This document shows, one piece after another, positions 46,173-54,861 of a stretch of 64,000 bases of DNA. The stretch is from Paraburkholderia sp. LEh10 (GTDB lineage: Bacteria > Pseudomonadota > Gammaproteobacteria > Burkholderiales > Burkholderiaceae): positions 1 to 64,000 of the forward strand of contig NZ_JAGIPX010000019.1 of assembly GCF_017814945.1 (NCBI RefSeq), written 5' to 3'. The translations under genes and the position numbers were made by a program. The notes under the pieces are model-generated. The model worked only from the letters and a program-made list of their open reading frames with translations, was not told the DNA's origin and did no database searches. Numbering within the stretch: position 1 is the first letter of the stretch; every line of letters begins with the position of its first letter.

Positions 46173-47318
46173 ATGACCGACATCACCAGCGCTTTTTTCA
46201 CCGAACAGCAGACGCTGATCCGCGATACCGCGCGACGCGTGGCACACGAAATCGTCGGCCCCACGGCTGCGCAGCGCGATCTCGAATCCGCATGGCCGCG
46301 CAGCGAGCTGGCGGCGCTCGCCGAACTCGGCTTTCTGGGCATGCTGATTCCCGAGCAGTACGGCGGCACGGGCGCGGGCGTGCTCGACTTCTGCCTTGCG
46401 CAACATGAGATTGCCGCCGTCGATGCAGGCCTTGCCACCATCATCCATGTGCACAACTTCACGGCGATGAGCATCGTGGATCACGGCACCGAGGAACAGA
46501 AGCAACGCTATCTGCCCGCGATGGCAAGCGGCAAGTCGATCGGCGCATTCCTGCTGACCGAGCCGCACGCGGGCTCGGACACGGCGGCGCTACGGGCCAG
46601 CGCGCGGCGCGATGGCAGCGACTATGTTCTGAACGGCACCAAGCAGTTCATTTCGAACGGCAGCGAGGCGGGGGTGGGCATTGCGTTTGCCATCACCGAC
46701 CGGACGGCGGGCAAACGCGGCGCAAGCACGTTTATCATCGACCCGAAAGCGCCCGGATATCACGTCACCCGCATCGAGAGCAAGCTCGGGCAGCACACCG
46801 CGCATACGGCACAAATCGCGCTTGAAGACTATCGCGTGCCGGCCGCGAATCTGCTGGGCAACGAAGGCGACGGCTATCGCACCGTGATGGGCGGCCTGAG
46901 CGATGGCCGTATCGGCATTGCGTTCATCGCTGCGGGCGTCGCCCGCGCGGCACTCGATGCGGCCGTCAAGTACGCACGCGAACGCGACGCGTATGACGCG
47001 CCCATCATCAAGCTGCAGGGCGTCGCCTTCGATCTCGCCGACATGGCCGCGCGGGTGGATGTCGCGTGGCAATACTGCGTCCATGCGGCGCGTCTGCGCG
47101 ATGCGGGCGTCGACTGCATCAAGGAGGCGTCGATTGCGAAGCTGTTCGCGAGCGAAATCGCCGAAAAGGTCTGCTCGGATGCGCTGCAGATTCACGGCGG
47201 CTACGGCTATCTGACTGATTTTCCTGTTGAACGATATCTGCGCGACGTCCGCATCACCAAGATCTACGAAGGGACGAGCCATATCCAGAAGCTGATCATC
47301 GCGCGTCATCTCGACTGA
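46173..47318 (+). CDS. Acyl-CoA dehydrogenase with catalytic Glu present
   Basis: A 381-residue FAD enzyme of the acyl-CoA dehydrogenase family. FAD and substrate-binding segments (FLLTEPHAGSDTAALRAS, QFISNGSEAG), QIHGGYGYLTDFPVERYLRD and the catalytic base in KIYEGTSHIQ are intact. It starts the beta-oxidation cycle by making the 2-enoyl-CoA. ATG 46173 was chosen; the open frame overlaps the racemase gene but its leader is not protein-like. It follows the racemase gene and ends just before a bidirectional terminator. Confidence 0.88.
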   Translation: MTDITSAFFTEQQTLIRDTARRVAHEIVGPTAAQRDLESAWPRSELAALAELGFLGMLIPEQYGGTGAGVLDFCLAQHEIAAVDAGLATIIHVHNFTAMSIVDHGTEEQKQRYLPAMASGKSIGAFLLTEPHAGSDTAALRASARRDGSDYVLNGTKQFISNGSEAGVGIAFAITDRTAGKRGASTFIIDPKAPGYHVTRIESKLGQHTAHTAQIALEDYRVPAANLLGNEGDGYRTVMGGLSDGRIGIAFIAAGVARAALDAAVKYARERDAYDAPIIKLQGVAFDLADMAARVDVAWQYCVHAARLRDAGVDCIKEASIAKLFASEIAEKVCSDALQIHGGYGYLTDFPVERYLRDVRITKIYEGTSHIQKLIIARHLD

Positions 47319-47379
47319 CGGAGCCACCTCGACGTGCGCGGTGCCCGCTATCGCACCGCGCATCGTTCCGCCACGACGC

Positions 47380-47415
47380 AAAAAAGCCGCCGCGAAAATG
47401 CGGCGGCTTTTTTTT
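47380..47415. terminator. Bidirectional intrinsic terminator
   Basis: AAAAAAGCCGCCGC, loop GAAAAT, then GCGGCGGC and a T-run. Because the stem is flanked by A-run and T-run, it works in both directions, ending the racemase/dehydrogenase transcript from the left and the long catabolic operon from the right. Confidence 0.88.
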
Positions 47416-47432
47416 GGGGCTCGCGAAAACGT

Positions 47433-48335
47433 CTACTGCCCGCAGACGAGCTTCAAAAACGCCTGCACCTGATGACCCGACTCATCGTAAGCGCGAGCGG
47501 TGCTCCAGTTGGCGATATCGCCGAAGCGAGCCGCGACCCCTTCCGGCGTCACGTCTGCATCCGGCAGCAGCACCGGTTCCGTTTCAACGATGGTCGCCGC
47601 TGCGAACGCACCGCCACCCGCCGCAATGATGGTCTTGGACGGCGCATCGTCGCTCGCGAGAAACAGCACGGCGGGCGTCACGCGCTCGGGCTGGATACGC
47701 TCCAACAGCGCTTGCGGCAGGATATCGGCCGTCATTCGGGTTGCGGCAACGGGGGCAATCGTGTTGATCCGGATGTTGCTCTTGCGGCCTTCCGTCGTCA
47801 GCGCGTTCATCAGGCCGATCACCGCCATCTTGGCCGCGCCGTAGTTCACTTGCCCGAAGTTGCCGTACATGCCCGACGACGATGTCGTCATCACGATACG
47901 TCCATAGCCCTGTTCGCGCATGATGTCCCACACCGCCTTCGAACAGTTGATCGAGCCCATCAGGTGCACGTCGAGCACCGCCGTGATATCGGCCATTTCC
48001 AGCTTGGCGAAGCTCTTGTCGCGCAGAATGCCGGCGTTGTTCACGAGAATGTCGACGCGCCCGAACTCCGCTACTGCACGCTTGACCATGCTCTGCACCT
48101 GCTCGTAATCGGCGACGTTCGCGCCGTCGGCGATGGCCGTGCCGCCCGCCTGCCGGATCTCCTCGACCACCGCGAGCGCAGCCGCCGACGAACCGCCCGT
48201 GCCGTCACGCGAGCCGCCAAAATCATTGACGACGACTTTCGCGCCCCGCCCGGCGAACGCTAACGCATGCGCGCGGCCAAGGCCCGCGCCCGCGCCTGTC
48301 ACGATTGCGACCTTCCCGTCAAATCGAATACTCAT
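47433..48335 (-). CDS. (R)-3-hydroxyacyl-CoA dehydrogenase, MFE-2-like SDR
   Basis: A 300-residue SDR closely resembling the dehydrogenase domain of peroxisomal multifunctional enzyme 2: VTGAGAGLGRAHALAFAGRG, VVVNDFGG, NNAGILRDKSFAK, GMYGNFGQVNYGAAKMAVIG and EGRKSNIRINTIAP. It has catalytic Tyr and Lys in the YGAAK motif. It should oxidise (R)-3-hydroxyacyl-CoA to the 3-keto compound. The MFE-2 hydratase domain is here a separate MaoC gene just upstream (40 bp). Last gene of the operon before the terminator. Confidence 0.88.
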   Translation of the reverse strand: MSIRFDGKVAIVTGAGAGLGRAHALAFAGRGAKVVVNDFGGSRDGTGGSSAAALAVVEEIRQAGGTAIADGANVADYEQVQSMVKRAVAEFGRVDILVNNAGILRDKSFAKLEMADITAVLDVHLMGSINCSKAVWDIMREQGYGRIVMTTSSSGMYGNFGQVNYGAAKMAVIGLMNALTTEGRKSNIRINTIAPVAATRMTADILPQALLERIQPERVTPAVLFLASDDAPSKTIIAAGGGAFAAATIVETEPVLLPDADVTPEGVAARFGDIANWSTARAYDESGHQVQAFLKLVCGQ

Positions 48336-48375
48336 GCTTGGATCTCCAGCCTCTTTGTTGTCGGTAAATAGAATC

Positions 48376-48831
48376 TCAGGGGAAGAGCCTTGTGATCGTT
48401 TCCGCGATGCAGGCCGGCCTGTTTGCGCCTTCGCATTCGACGGTCATCTCGATCTTGAGCTGCGCGCCGCCATTGGCGACAGCGCTCCACTCCATCAGCC
48501 GGAAATGCGCGCGCAGACGGCTGCCGACCGGCACAGGCGAAATGAACCGCACCTTGTCGAGCCCGTAGTTCAGCCCGCTCTTCGTTTCCTTGATCTGGAA
48601 GGCGGTAGCGAAGAACGCCGGCATCAGGCTCAACGTCAGGAAGCCGTGCGCGATCGTGCCGCCGAACGGCCCTTGCTTCGCGCGCTCCACGTCGACGTGG
48701 ATCCATTGGTGATCGCCCGTCGCCTCGGCGAACTGATTGACGCGCGGCTGATCGATCGACAGCCAGTCGCTGGTGCCGATCGACTCGCCGACAAGCGGCT
48801 GCAAGTCGGCGATCTTGTCGAAAATCTTCAT
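48376..48831 (-). CDS. MaoC-type (R)-enoyl-CoA hydratase
   Basis: A 151-residue hot-dog protein. The hydratase motif is complete (ATGDHQWIHVDVERAKQGPF with Asp and His, then IAHGFLTLSL). It probably hydrates trans-2-enoyl-CoA to (R)-3-hydroxyacyl-CoA, feeding the MFE-2-like dehydrogenase. ATG 48831 overlaps the stop of the upstream dehydrogenase gene by 4 bp, consistent with translational coupling. Confidence 0.87.
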   Translation of the reverse strand: MKIFDKIADLQPLVGESIGTSDWLSIDQPRVNQFAEATGDHQWIHVDVERAKQGPFGGTIAHGFLTLSLMPAFFATAFQIKETKSGLNYGLDKVRFISPVPVGSRLRAHFRLMEWSAVANGGAQLKIEMTVECEGANRPACIAETITRLFP

Positions 48832-49982
48832 GCGTGGTTTTCCTTTTGAAGCAGTTCTTTTTGCAGGTGCGCCGCGCACGCCGCGTCATGCGCGTCGCTC
48901 GTGCCGAACAGCACCTCCGCCACGACTGCGCGCTTGTAGTAGTGCCCGACCTGGCATTCCTCCGTCATGCCCATGCCGCCGTGCAGCTGGATGGCCTGGG
49001 CGCACACGAAGCGCGCGGCACGACCGATGAGCGACTTCGCCTGCGACACGCAATGCTGCCGCGCCGCCTCGTCGTCGTTCTCGATCGACGCGAGCAACGC
49101 GTACAGCATCGAGCGTGCAACCTCCATTTCCGCGGCCATGTCCGCGATACGGTGTTGCAGCGCCTGGAAGCTGCCGATCGGCACGCCGAACTGCTTGCGC
49201 ACTTTCAGGTAGTCGGCCGTCAGTTCGATCGCCTTTTCCATCCCGCCGACGAGTTCGGCACATAGCGCGGCCGTCGCTTGCGCCAGCCCGTGCCGCAACG
49301 CGGCCAGCCCCTCGCCGGGCTCGCCCAGCATGGCTTCGCGTGTCACCGGTACGCGCTCGAAGGTCAGTTCCGCGGCAAAGCTGCCGTCGTGCAGCGGCAG
49401 CACGCGGCGCGAAAGCCCGGGCGCATCGGCATGCACGAGGAACAGCGTGATGCCGTCCGCATCGGGTGTCAGCGCCGACACGATGAAGCTGTCCGCGTTT
49501 GCGCCGCCGATCACCAGTGTCTTCGTGCCGCTGAGCGCATAGCCGTTCGACGTGACCTGTGCGCGCAAGTCCACTGGCTCGGGAAAGCCGCGTGACTGCG
49601 CCTCGCTGTAGGCAAGCGCGAATTTGCGCGAGCCGTCGGCGAGTTGTGGTAGCCATCGTTCCCGCTGTGAAGGCGAGCCGGCCGCCAGCAGCGTTTGCGC
49701 CGCGAGCACCGCACAGCCGAGCCAGGGTTCCACCACCAGAGCGCGGCCGAACTCGTGGGCGATCAGCACCGAGTCGATCAGCGTGCCGCCGAGGCCGCCG
49801 CACGACTCAGGCAGCGCAGCGGCGAGCCACCCGTTCTCGGCGAACGTCTGCCAATGCTGCGCACTCGATGTCGAGCGCGCCTTGATGAGCGCCGTACGTG
49901 TATCGAAGCCATATTCCTTGTCGACGAAACGCCGCACGCTGTCCTGCAGCAATTGCTGCTCTGCGTTGAGATTGAAATTCAT
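48828..49982 (-). CDS. Acyl-CoA dehydrogenase, one of an adjacent pair
   Basis: A 384-residue ACAD-family protein with LPESCGGLGGTLIDSVLIAH, FALAYSEAQSRG and a C-terminal IQLHGGMGMTEECQVGHYYK. The usual YEGT-type catalytic glutamate motif is not evident (FGTSDAH occurs there). It is encoded 15 bp after another ACAD gene (49998), like actinobacterial FadE pairs that form alpha2-beta2 complexes for side-chain degradation. It may therefore be a structural or FAD-binding half of such a complex, which is inference. Confidence 0.82.
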   Translation of the reverse strand: MNFNLNAEQQLLQDSVRRFVDKEYGFDTRTALIKARSTSSAQHWQTFAENGWLAAALPESCGGLGGTLIDSVLIAHEFGRALVVEPWLGCAVLAAQTLLAAGSPSQRERWLPQLADGSRKFALAYSEAQSRGFPEPVDLRAQVTSNGYALSGTKTLVIGGANADSFIVSALTPDADGITLFLVHADAPGLSRRVLPLHDGSFAAELTFERVPVTREAMLGEPGEGLAALRHGLAQATAALCAELVGGMEKAIELTADYLKVRKQFGVPIGSFQALQHRIADMAAEMEVARSMLYALLASIENDDEAARQHCVSQAKSLIGRAARFVCAQAIQLHGGMGMTEECQVGHYYKRAVVAEVLFGTSDAHDAACAAHLQKELLQKENHA

Positions 49983-49997
49983 AATCGTCTTGTCGGC

Positions 49998-51197
49998 TCA
50001 GAGTTGAAACAGCATCTTCGCGATGATCCCCCGCTGAACCTCGCTCGTGCCGCCATAGATCGTCGATGCGCGACGGAAGAACATTTCGTTGGCGATGCCC
50101 CGGCCCACGCCCTGGAGCGGTAATGGTTCGCCGTCGCAGGGATCGTGCGGCTCCGGATAAGCAACAGCGCCGTAATCGCCGAGCGCCTCGACGAGGAATT
50201 CGCTGATGCGCTGCTGAAGCTCCGTGCCGCGCACCTTCAGGATCGAGCCCATCGCATGCGCCGCGTGGCTGTGATCCTGCTCGAGCGCCGCAACACGATG
50301 GACCAGCATCGTGACGGCGCTCACCTCCGCCTCCAGGCGGGCGAGCCGCTGCGCGAATCCCGGCTGTGCGATCAGCGGATCGCGGCCCATCCGTTGCGTC
50401 GTCGCCAGCTTGCGCAACTGGATCAGGTAGCGGCGCAGAATCGGCAGGTCCGCCGCGCTCGCGTGTTCGTTGTTGAGCAGAAACTTCGTGATCGCCCAGC
50501 CATCGCCTTCCGCACCGACGCGATTAGCGGCGGGCACCCGAACGTTGTCGAAGAACGTCTCGTTCAGGTGATGGCAGTCGTCGATGCTGCGGATCGGCCG
50601 CACCGTGATGCCCGGCGTCTTCATGTCGACCAGCAGGAAGCTGATGCCGGCCTGCTTCTTCACTTCCGTATTGGTGCGTACCAGCAGGAAGATCCAGTCC
50701 GATTCGTGCGCATAGCTGGTCCAGATCTTCTGGCCATTGACGACATAAAAATCGCCGTCGCGCTCGGCGCGCGTGCGCAGCGATGCGAGGTCCGATCCCG
50801 AGCCCGGCTCAGAGAAACCCTGACACCAGAGCCGGTCGCCATTCAGAATGGCCGGTACATGGGCCGCCTTTTGCTCGTCGGAAGCGAAAGCATTCAACAC
50901 AGGACCAAGCAGCTTGTGCGCGAAGCCGTCTTGCGTCGGCGCGCCTGCCGCGACGCACTCCTCGTCGAACACGAGACGCTGCAACACGGTCCAGCCGGTT
51001 CCGCCGTCCTGTTTCGCCCAGTACGGCGCGCTCCAGCCTTTTCGGTTCAGAATCTTCTGCCAGCGCATGAGGTCCGGCCGCATCGAGCGCACGCTGCCCA
51101 CCGGCTTGCCTGTCAGGTCGGCGGGGAGATTCTCGCGCAGGAACGCACGCACCTCCTCGCGGAAAACATCGAGTCCCGCGTCGGGTTGAAAGTCCAT
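49998..51197 (-). CDS. Acyl-CoA dehydrogenase, pair partner with altered catalytic motif
   Basis: A 399-residue ACAD: GWSAPYWAKQDGGTGWTVLQ, WCQGFSEPGSGSDLASLRTR, GQKIWTSYAHESDWIFLLVR. At the usual catalytic motif it reads IYGGTSEVQRGIIAK, so the glutamate of YEGT is glycine. ATG 51197 follows GGAGGTG. The upstream extension of the frame overlaps the thiolase gene and is Arg-rich noise. It may function only as a heteromer with the adjacent ACAD encoded at 48828. Confidence 0.85.
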   Translation of the reverse strand: MDFQPDAGLDVFREEVRAFLRENLPADLTGKPVGSVRSMRPDLMRWQKILNRKGWSAPYWAKQDGGTGWTVLQRLVFDEECVAAGAPTQDGFAHKLLGPVLNAFASDEQKAAHVPAILNGDRLWCQGFSEPGSGSDLASLRTRAERDGDFYVVNGQKIWTSYAHESDWIFLLVRTNTEVKKQAGISFLLVDMKTPGITVRPIRSIDDCHHLNETFFDNVRVPAANRVGAEGDGWAITKFLLNNEHASAADLPILRRYLIQLRKLATTQRMGRDPLIAQPGFAQRLARLEAEVSAVTMLVHRVAALEQDHSHAAHAMGSILKVRGTELQQRISEFLVEALGDYGAVAYPEPHDPCDGEPLPLQGVGRGIANEMFFRRASTIYGGTSEVQRGIIAKMLFQL

Positions 51198-51208
51198 CGA
51201 CACCTCCG

Positions 51209-52390
51209 TCAATTGCGGTACATCGTGACGACGCACGCACCGCCGATGCCGACATTGTGCTGCAACGCGATGCGCGCGCGATCGACCTGCCGCTCGCCGG
51301 CGCTGCCGCGCAATTGCTGAACCAGTTCCGTGCACTGCGCAAGCCCAGTTGCGCCGAGCGGATGCCCTTTCGACAGCAGCCCGCCGGACGGATTCACGAC
51401 GTATCGCCCGCCATAGGTGTTGTCGCCGTCGTCGATGAATTTCGCGGCGCCGCCTTCCGGGCACAGGCCGAGCGCTTCATAGACGATCAGTTCGTTGTGC
51501 GCGAAGCAGTCGTGCAGCTCGACCACGTCCACGTCTTCGGCACCGATGCCCGCCTTTTCATAAACCTGACGCGCCGCGTTCCTCGACATGCTGAAACCGG
51601 CGACGTCGCGCAGGTCGTCGCCTTCGAGCGACTCGGGGCCGTCCGTCGTCAGCGCCTGCGCGGCAATCCAGACACGCGCATCGAGGCCGTGACGGCGCGC
51701 GTAGTCCTCGCTGCAAAGAACGGCCGCCGCCGCGCCGCAGGTCGGCGGGCAAGCCATCAGGCGCGTCATCACGCCGGGCCACATCACCTGATCGGCCATC
51801 ACCTCTTCAGCCGACACGACCTTGCGGAACACCGCAAGCGGATTGTTGGCCGCGTGCCGGCTGGCCTTTGCGCGGATCTTCGCGAAACTTTCGAGCGGGG
51901 TGCCGAAGCGCTTCATGTGCTCCATGCCCGCTCCGCCGAAAATGCGCAACGCGGGCGCAACCTCGGACGGCACACCGAGTCGGCTGCATTGCTTGAGAAA
52001 GCGCTCAGAAGGTGACGGACGGTCGGTGAAGTGGTCGCCGAGCGCGCCGGGATTCATCTGCTCGAACCCCACCACGAGCGCAATGTCGAGCGCGCCCGCC
52101 TCGATTGCCTGACGGGCGAGATACAGCCCTGTCGAGCCCGTCGAGCAGTTGTTGTTGACGTTGATGATCGGCAGACCCGTCATGCCGACCTGATAAAGCT
52201 TGCGCTGCCCGGCCGTCGAGTCCCCATAGACGAAGCACGCATACGCTTGCTGGATATCCTGATAGTTGACGCGGGCATCGGCCAGCGCGAGTCGCGCGGC
52301 GTGCGCGCCCATCAGGTCATAGGTTTCGCTGGCGCCAGGCTTTTTGAATGGCACCATGCCCACCCCTGCGACGACGACTTTGCGCGCCAT
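51209..52390 (-). CDS. SCPx-type thiolase
   Basis: A 393-residue thiolase whose sequence follows animal SCPx very closely: VYGDSTAGQRKLYQVGMTGL, INVNNNCSTGSTGLYLAR with the nucleophile Cys, VELHDCFAHNELIVYEALGL, NPSGGLLSKGHPLGATGLAQ. SCPx is the peroxisomal thiolase for 2-methyl-branched and bile-acid 3-ketoacyl-CoA. The sterol-carrier domain is absent. ATG 52390 has a GAAGGAGAA ribosome-binding site. It supplies the last beta-oxidation step, releasing propionyl- or acetyl-CoA. Confidence 0.88.
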   Translation of the reverse strand: MARKVVVAGVGMVPFKKPGASETYDLMGAHAARLALADARVNYQDIQQAYACFVYGDSTAGQRKLYQVGMTGLPIINVNNNCSTGSTGLYLARQAIEAGALDIALVVGFEQMNPGALGDHFTDRPSPSERFLKQCSRLGVPSEVAPALRIFGGAGMEHMKRFGTPLESFAKIRAKASRHAANNPLAVFRKVVSAEEVMADQVMWPGVMTRLMACPPTCGAAAAVLCSEDYARRHGLDARVWIAAQALTTDGPESLEGDDLRDVAGFSMSRNAARQVYEKAGIGAEDVDVVELHDCFAHNELIVYEALGLCPEGGAAKFIDDGDNTYGGRYVVNPSGGLLSKGHPLGATGLAQCTELVQQLRGSAGERQVDRARIALQHNVGIGGACVVTMYRN

Positions 52391-52424
52391 ACGTTCTCCT
52401 TCTTCAGTTGTTTTGATCGCCGAT

Positions 52425-53567
52425 TCAGACAAAAGCTGCAACATCTGTGAGCGCGCGCGAGATGATCAGTTGCTGGATCTCGGTCGTGCCATCCGGGATC
52501 GGGATAATGATCGCTTCCCGCAACAGACGCTCGACATTGAACTCCTTCGTAATGCCATTGCCGCCGTGCAACTGCACCGCGTCGCGGCACACCTTGACGG
52601 CCGCCTCCGTCGCAAACGCCTTCGCCATCGACGATTCCATGTCGCAACGCACACCGGCGTCGATCAGCCCGAACACGCGCTGACACATCAGACGCGACGC
52701 ATCGACCATGATCGCCATATTGGCGATTTTCGCGGCAATCAACTGATGCGCAGCGAGCACCTTGCCGAACTGCTTGCGCTCCTTCGCGTATGCGATCGAT
52801 TCCTCCAGCGCCGCGCGCATGATGCCGACGGACAGCGTGCCGACGTGCGCGCGTGCATTCTCGAACACCTTCATCGTATTGCGCAAACCATCGCCGTCCT
52901 CGCCGATCAGGTTGGCGGCGGGCACGCGTGCATCGGTGATGAAAATCTGCGCGGTCGACTGCGAACTGAGCGCGATCTTGTCGATATTACGAGACTCGTA
53001 GCCGTGCTCGTTGCGGTCGATGAGAATATGCGAAAGGCCCTTGTCCGTGCGCACCGTGCAGATCAACACATCGGAATAGACGCCGTTGGTGATCCACGTC
53101 TTCTCGCCATTGATGATGAAGTGATCGCCATCGCGCACGGCGCGCGTCTTCAGTTCGGCCACGTTGGAGCCGACGTCGGGCTCGCTGATTCCGATCGAGC
53201 CGAAAAGCTTGCCGGCGAGGACATGAGGCATGTACTTTTCGCGCAATTCGGGGCTGGCCTTGGTCAGCATCATCGCAAGACCCATGTTGAGCATCACGCA
53301 CAGCGCGACGTCGCACGAACAGGCCACCAGTTCCTCGAACAACATGCCCTGCGTGGTGAACGTCCAGCCCATGCCGCCGTACTCGACGGGGATGGTGCAG
53401 CCCGGCAGGCCGAACTCGGCGATGCGCTGCGTCAATTCGCGCATCTTTTCCTTCGGAATGAAGCGGTCGCGATATTCCCTCGCCACGGGTTTGACTTCCG
53501 CCTGCAGGAACTTGCGAAAGCTTTCGACAGCCAGGTTCTGTTCTTCGGTGGGCATTTGATACGGCAT
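52425..53567 (-). CDS. Acyl-CoA dehydrogenase with Asp at the catalytic motif
   Basis: A 380-residue ACAD with GSIGISEPDVGSNVAELKTR, GEKTWITNGVYSDVLICTVR, QLHGGNGITKEFNVERLLRE. Instead of YEGT it has IPDGTTEIQ, so an aspartate may serve as base. AAGGAAAAGAAC precedes the ATG. It lies between the two thiolase genes of the operon. Substrate specificity is unknown; the unusual residue may mark a distinct acyl-chain preference. Confidence 0.86.
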   Translation of the reverse strand: MPYQMPTEEQNLAVESFRKFLQAEVKPVAREYRDRFIPKEKMRELTQRIAEFGLPGCTIPVEYGGMGWTFTTQGMLFEELVACSCDVALCVMLNMGLAMMLTKASPELREKYMPHVLAGKLFGSIGISEPDVGSNVAELKTRAVRDGDHFIINGEKTWITNGVYSDVLICTVRTDKGLSHILIDRNEHGYESRNIDKIALSSQSTAQIFITDARVPAANLIGEDGDGLRNTMKVFENARAHVGTLSVGIMRAALEESIAYAKERKQFGKVLAAHQLIAAKIANMAIMVDASRLMCQRVFGLIDAGVRCDMESSMAKAFATEAAVKVCRDAVQLHGGNGITKEFNVERLLREAIIIPIPDGTTEIQQLIISRALTDVAAFV

Positions 53568-53592
53568 GTTCTTTTCCTTTGATCCAATTGTT

Positions 53593-54834
53593 TTACGCGC
53601 GGCCGAAGATGCCGATATGGTCGATGCTTTCCTCGACCCCCCACAGGCCGCCGCCGTTGCCCTGAATGGCGAAGAGCGCGCCCTCCACCTGACGCGGGCC
53701 GCATTCGCCGCGCAGTTGCTGGACCAGTTCGAAGATTTGCCCGAGACCCGTCGCGCCGATCGGATGCCCCTTCGATTCGAGACCGCCCGAGGGGTTGATC
53801 GGCAGACGCCCGCCGAGCGCGCTCTCGCCTCGCTCAGCCATCACGCCGCTTTCGCCCGGCTTGCAAAGCCCCAGGTTTTCGCACAGCGCGATCTCGCCGA
53901 TCGCCGATGCATCGTGCAGTTCGGCGACGTGGATATCCTCGGGGCCGATGCCGGCTTCCTCATACGCGAGCTTTGCGGCATGGACCGTGATGTGGTTTGC
54001 CAGATCGTCGCCGGCACGCTGCGATGCCGAGCGCACGACCGTCGCGAGCACGCGTATCGCGCGGCTGCGGTTGAAGCCGTAGCGCTTGAGCGCCGACTCC
54101 GTGCACAGAATCGCCGCAGCAGCGCCATCGGAAATCGGCGAGCACATCGGCAAGGTCAGCGGGTAGGTGATCGGCGGCGCCGCCATGATCTCTTCGACCG
54201 ACATGGCCATGCGGTATTGCGAGCGCTCGTTATGCACCGAATGACCGTGATTCTTCGACGACACCGCCGCGAACTGCCGTTGCGTGATGCCATGCTTCGC
54301 CATCAACTGGCGTCCGATGCCCGCGTAGACATCCATGAACACGCTATACGGCTTGTCGGACGTCGTGCCCGGCGGCACGGCGACGCCCTTGCCCAACTCG
54401 ACCATCTGCGCCGCGTTCGCTTCCGCTGTCTCGACATCCCACGCCGAATCGAACACGGAGAACATGCGCGGCTTGTCATGCGAGTACATCTTCTCGGCGC
54501 CCACGGCCAGCACCACGTCGGCCATGCCCGCGCGCAGCTGCGTGACGGCGAGATGGAACGCGCTGCTCGCCGACGCGCACGCGCTTTCGATGTTGTGAAT
54601 CGGAATGCCGCCGAAGCCGAGCGGAAGCAGCGCGACCTGCCCGCGGATCATGTGCTGGCCCTGCATGTGGCCTTGCGTCGTGTTGCCGAAGTAAGCGGCT
54701 TCGACCCAGCTACGGTCGCAACCGGAATCCTTCAGCGCGTCTTCGACGGCCCATGCTGTCAACTGCTTGACCGACTTGTCGAGATGACGCCCGAACGGCG
54801 TCATGCCGACGCCCACGATGTAGATGTTTTCCAT
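53593..54834 (-). CDS. Thiolase-family acetyl-CoA acetyltransferase
   Basis: A 413-residue thiolase-fold protein. Nucleophile region IHNIESACASASSAFHLAVT and His motif SKGHPIGATGLGQIFELVQQ are clear. The C terminus (GNGGGLWG) lacks the second cysteine of biosynthetic thiolases, as in SCPx-like members. It is a second, more divergent thiolase in the operon, possibly for a shorter or ring-derived chain. A GTG at 54843 is an alternative start; I prefer the ATG at 54834. Confidence 0.83.
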   Translation of the reverse strand: MENIYIVGVGMTPFGRHLDKSVKQLTAWAVEDALKDSGCDRSWVEAAYFGNTTQGHMQGQHMIRGQVALLPLGFGGIPIHNIESACASASSAFHLAVTQLRAGMADVVLAVGAEKMYSHDKPRMFSVFDSAWDVETAEANAAQMVELGKGVAVPPGTTSDKPYSVFMDVYAGIGRQLMAKHGITQRQFAAVSSKNHGHSVHNERSQYRMAMSVEEIMAAPPITYPLTLPMCSPISDGAAAAILCTESALKRYGFNRSRAIRVLATVVRSASQRAGDDLANHITVHAAKLAYEEAGIGPEDIHVAELHDASAIGEIALCENLGLCKPGESGVMAERGESALGGRLPINPSGGLESKGHPIGATGLGQIFELVQQLRGECGPRQVEGALFAIQGNGGGLWGVEESIDHIGIFGRA

Positions 54835-54861
54835 GTTTTTCACGTGATGTTGGTATAGGTG

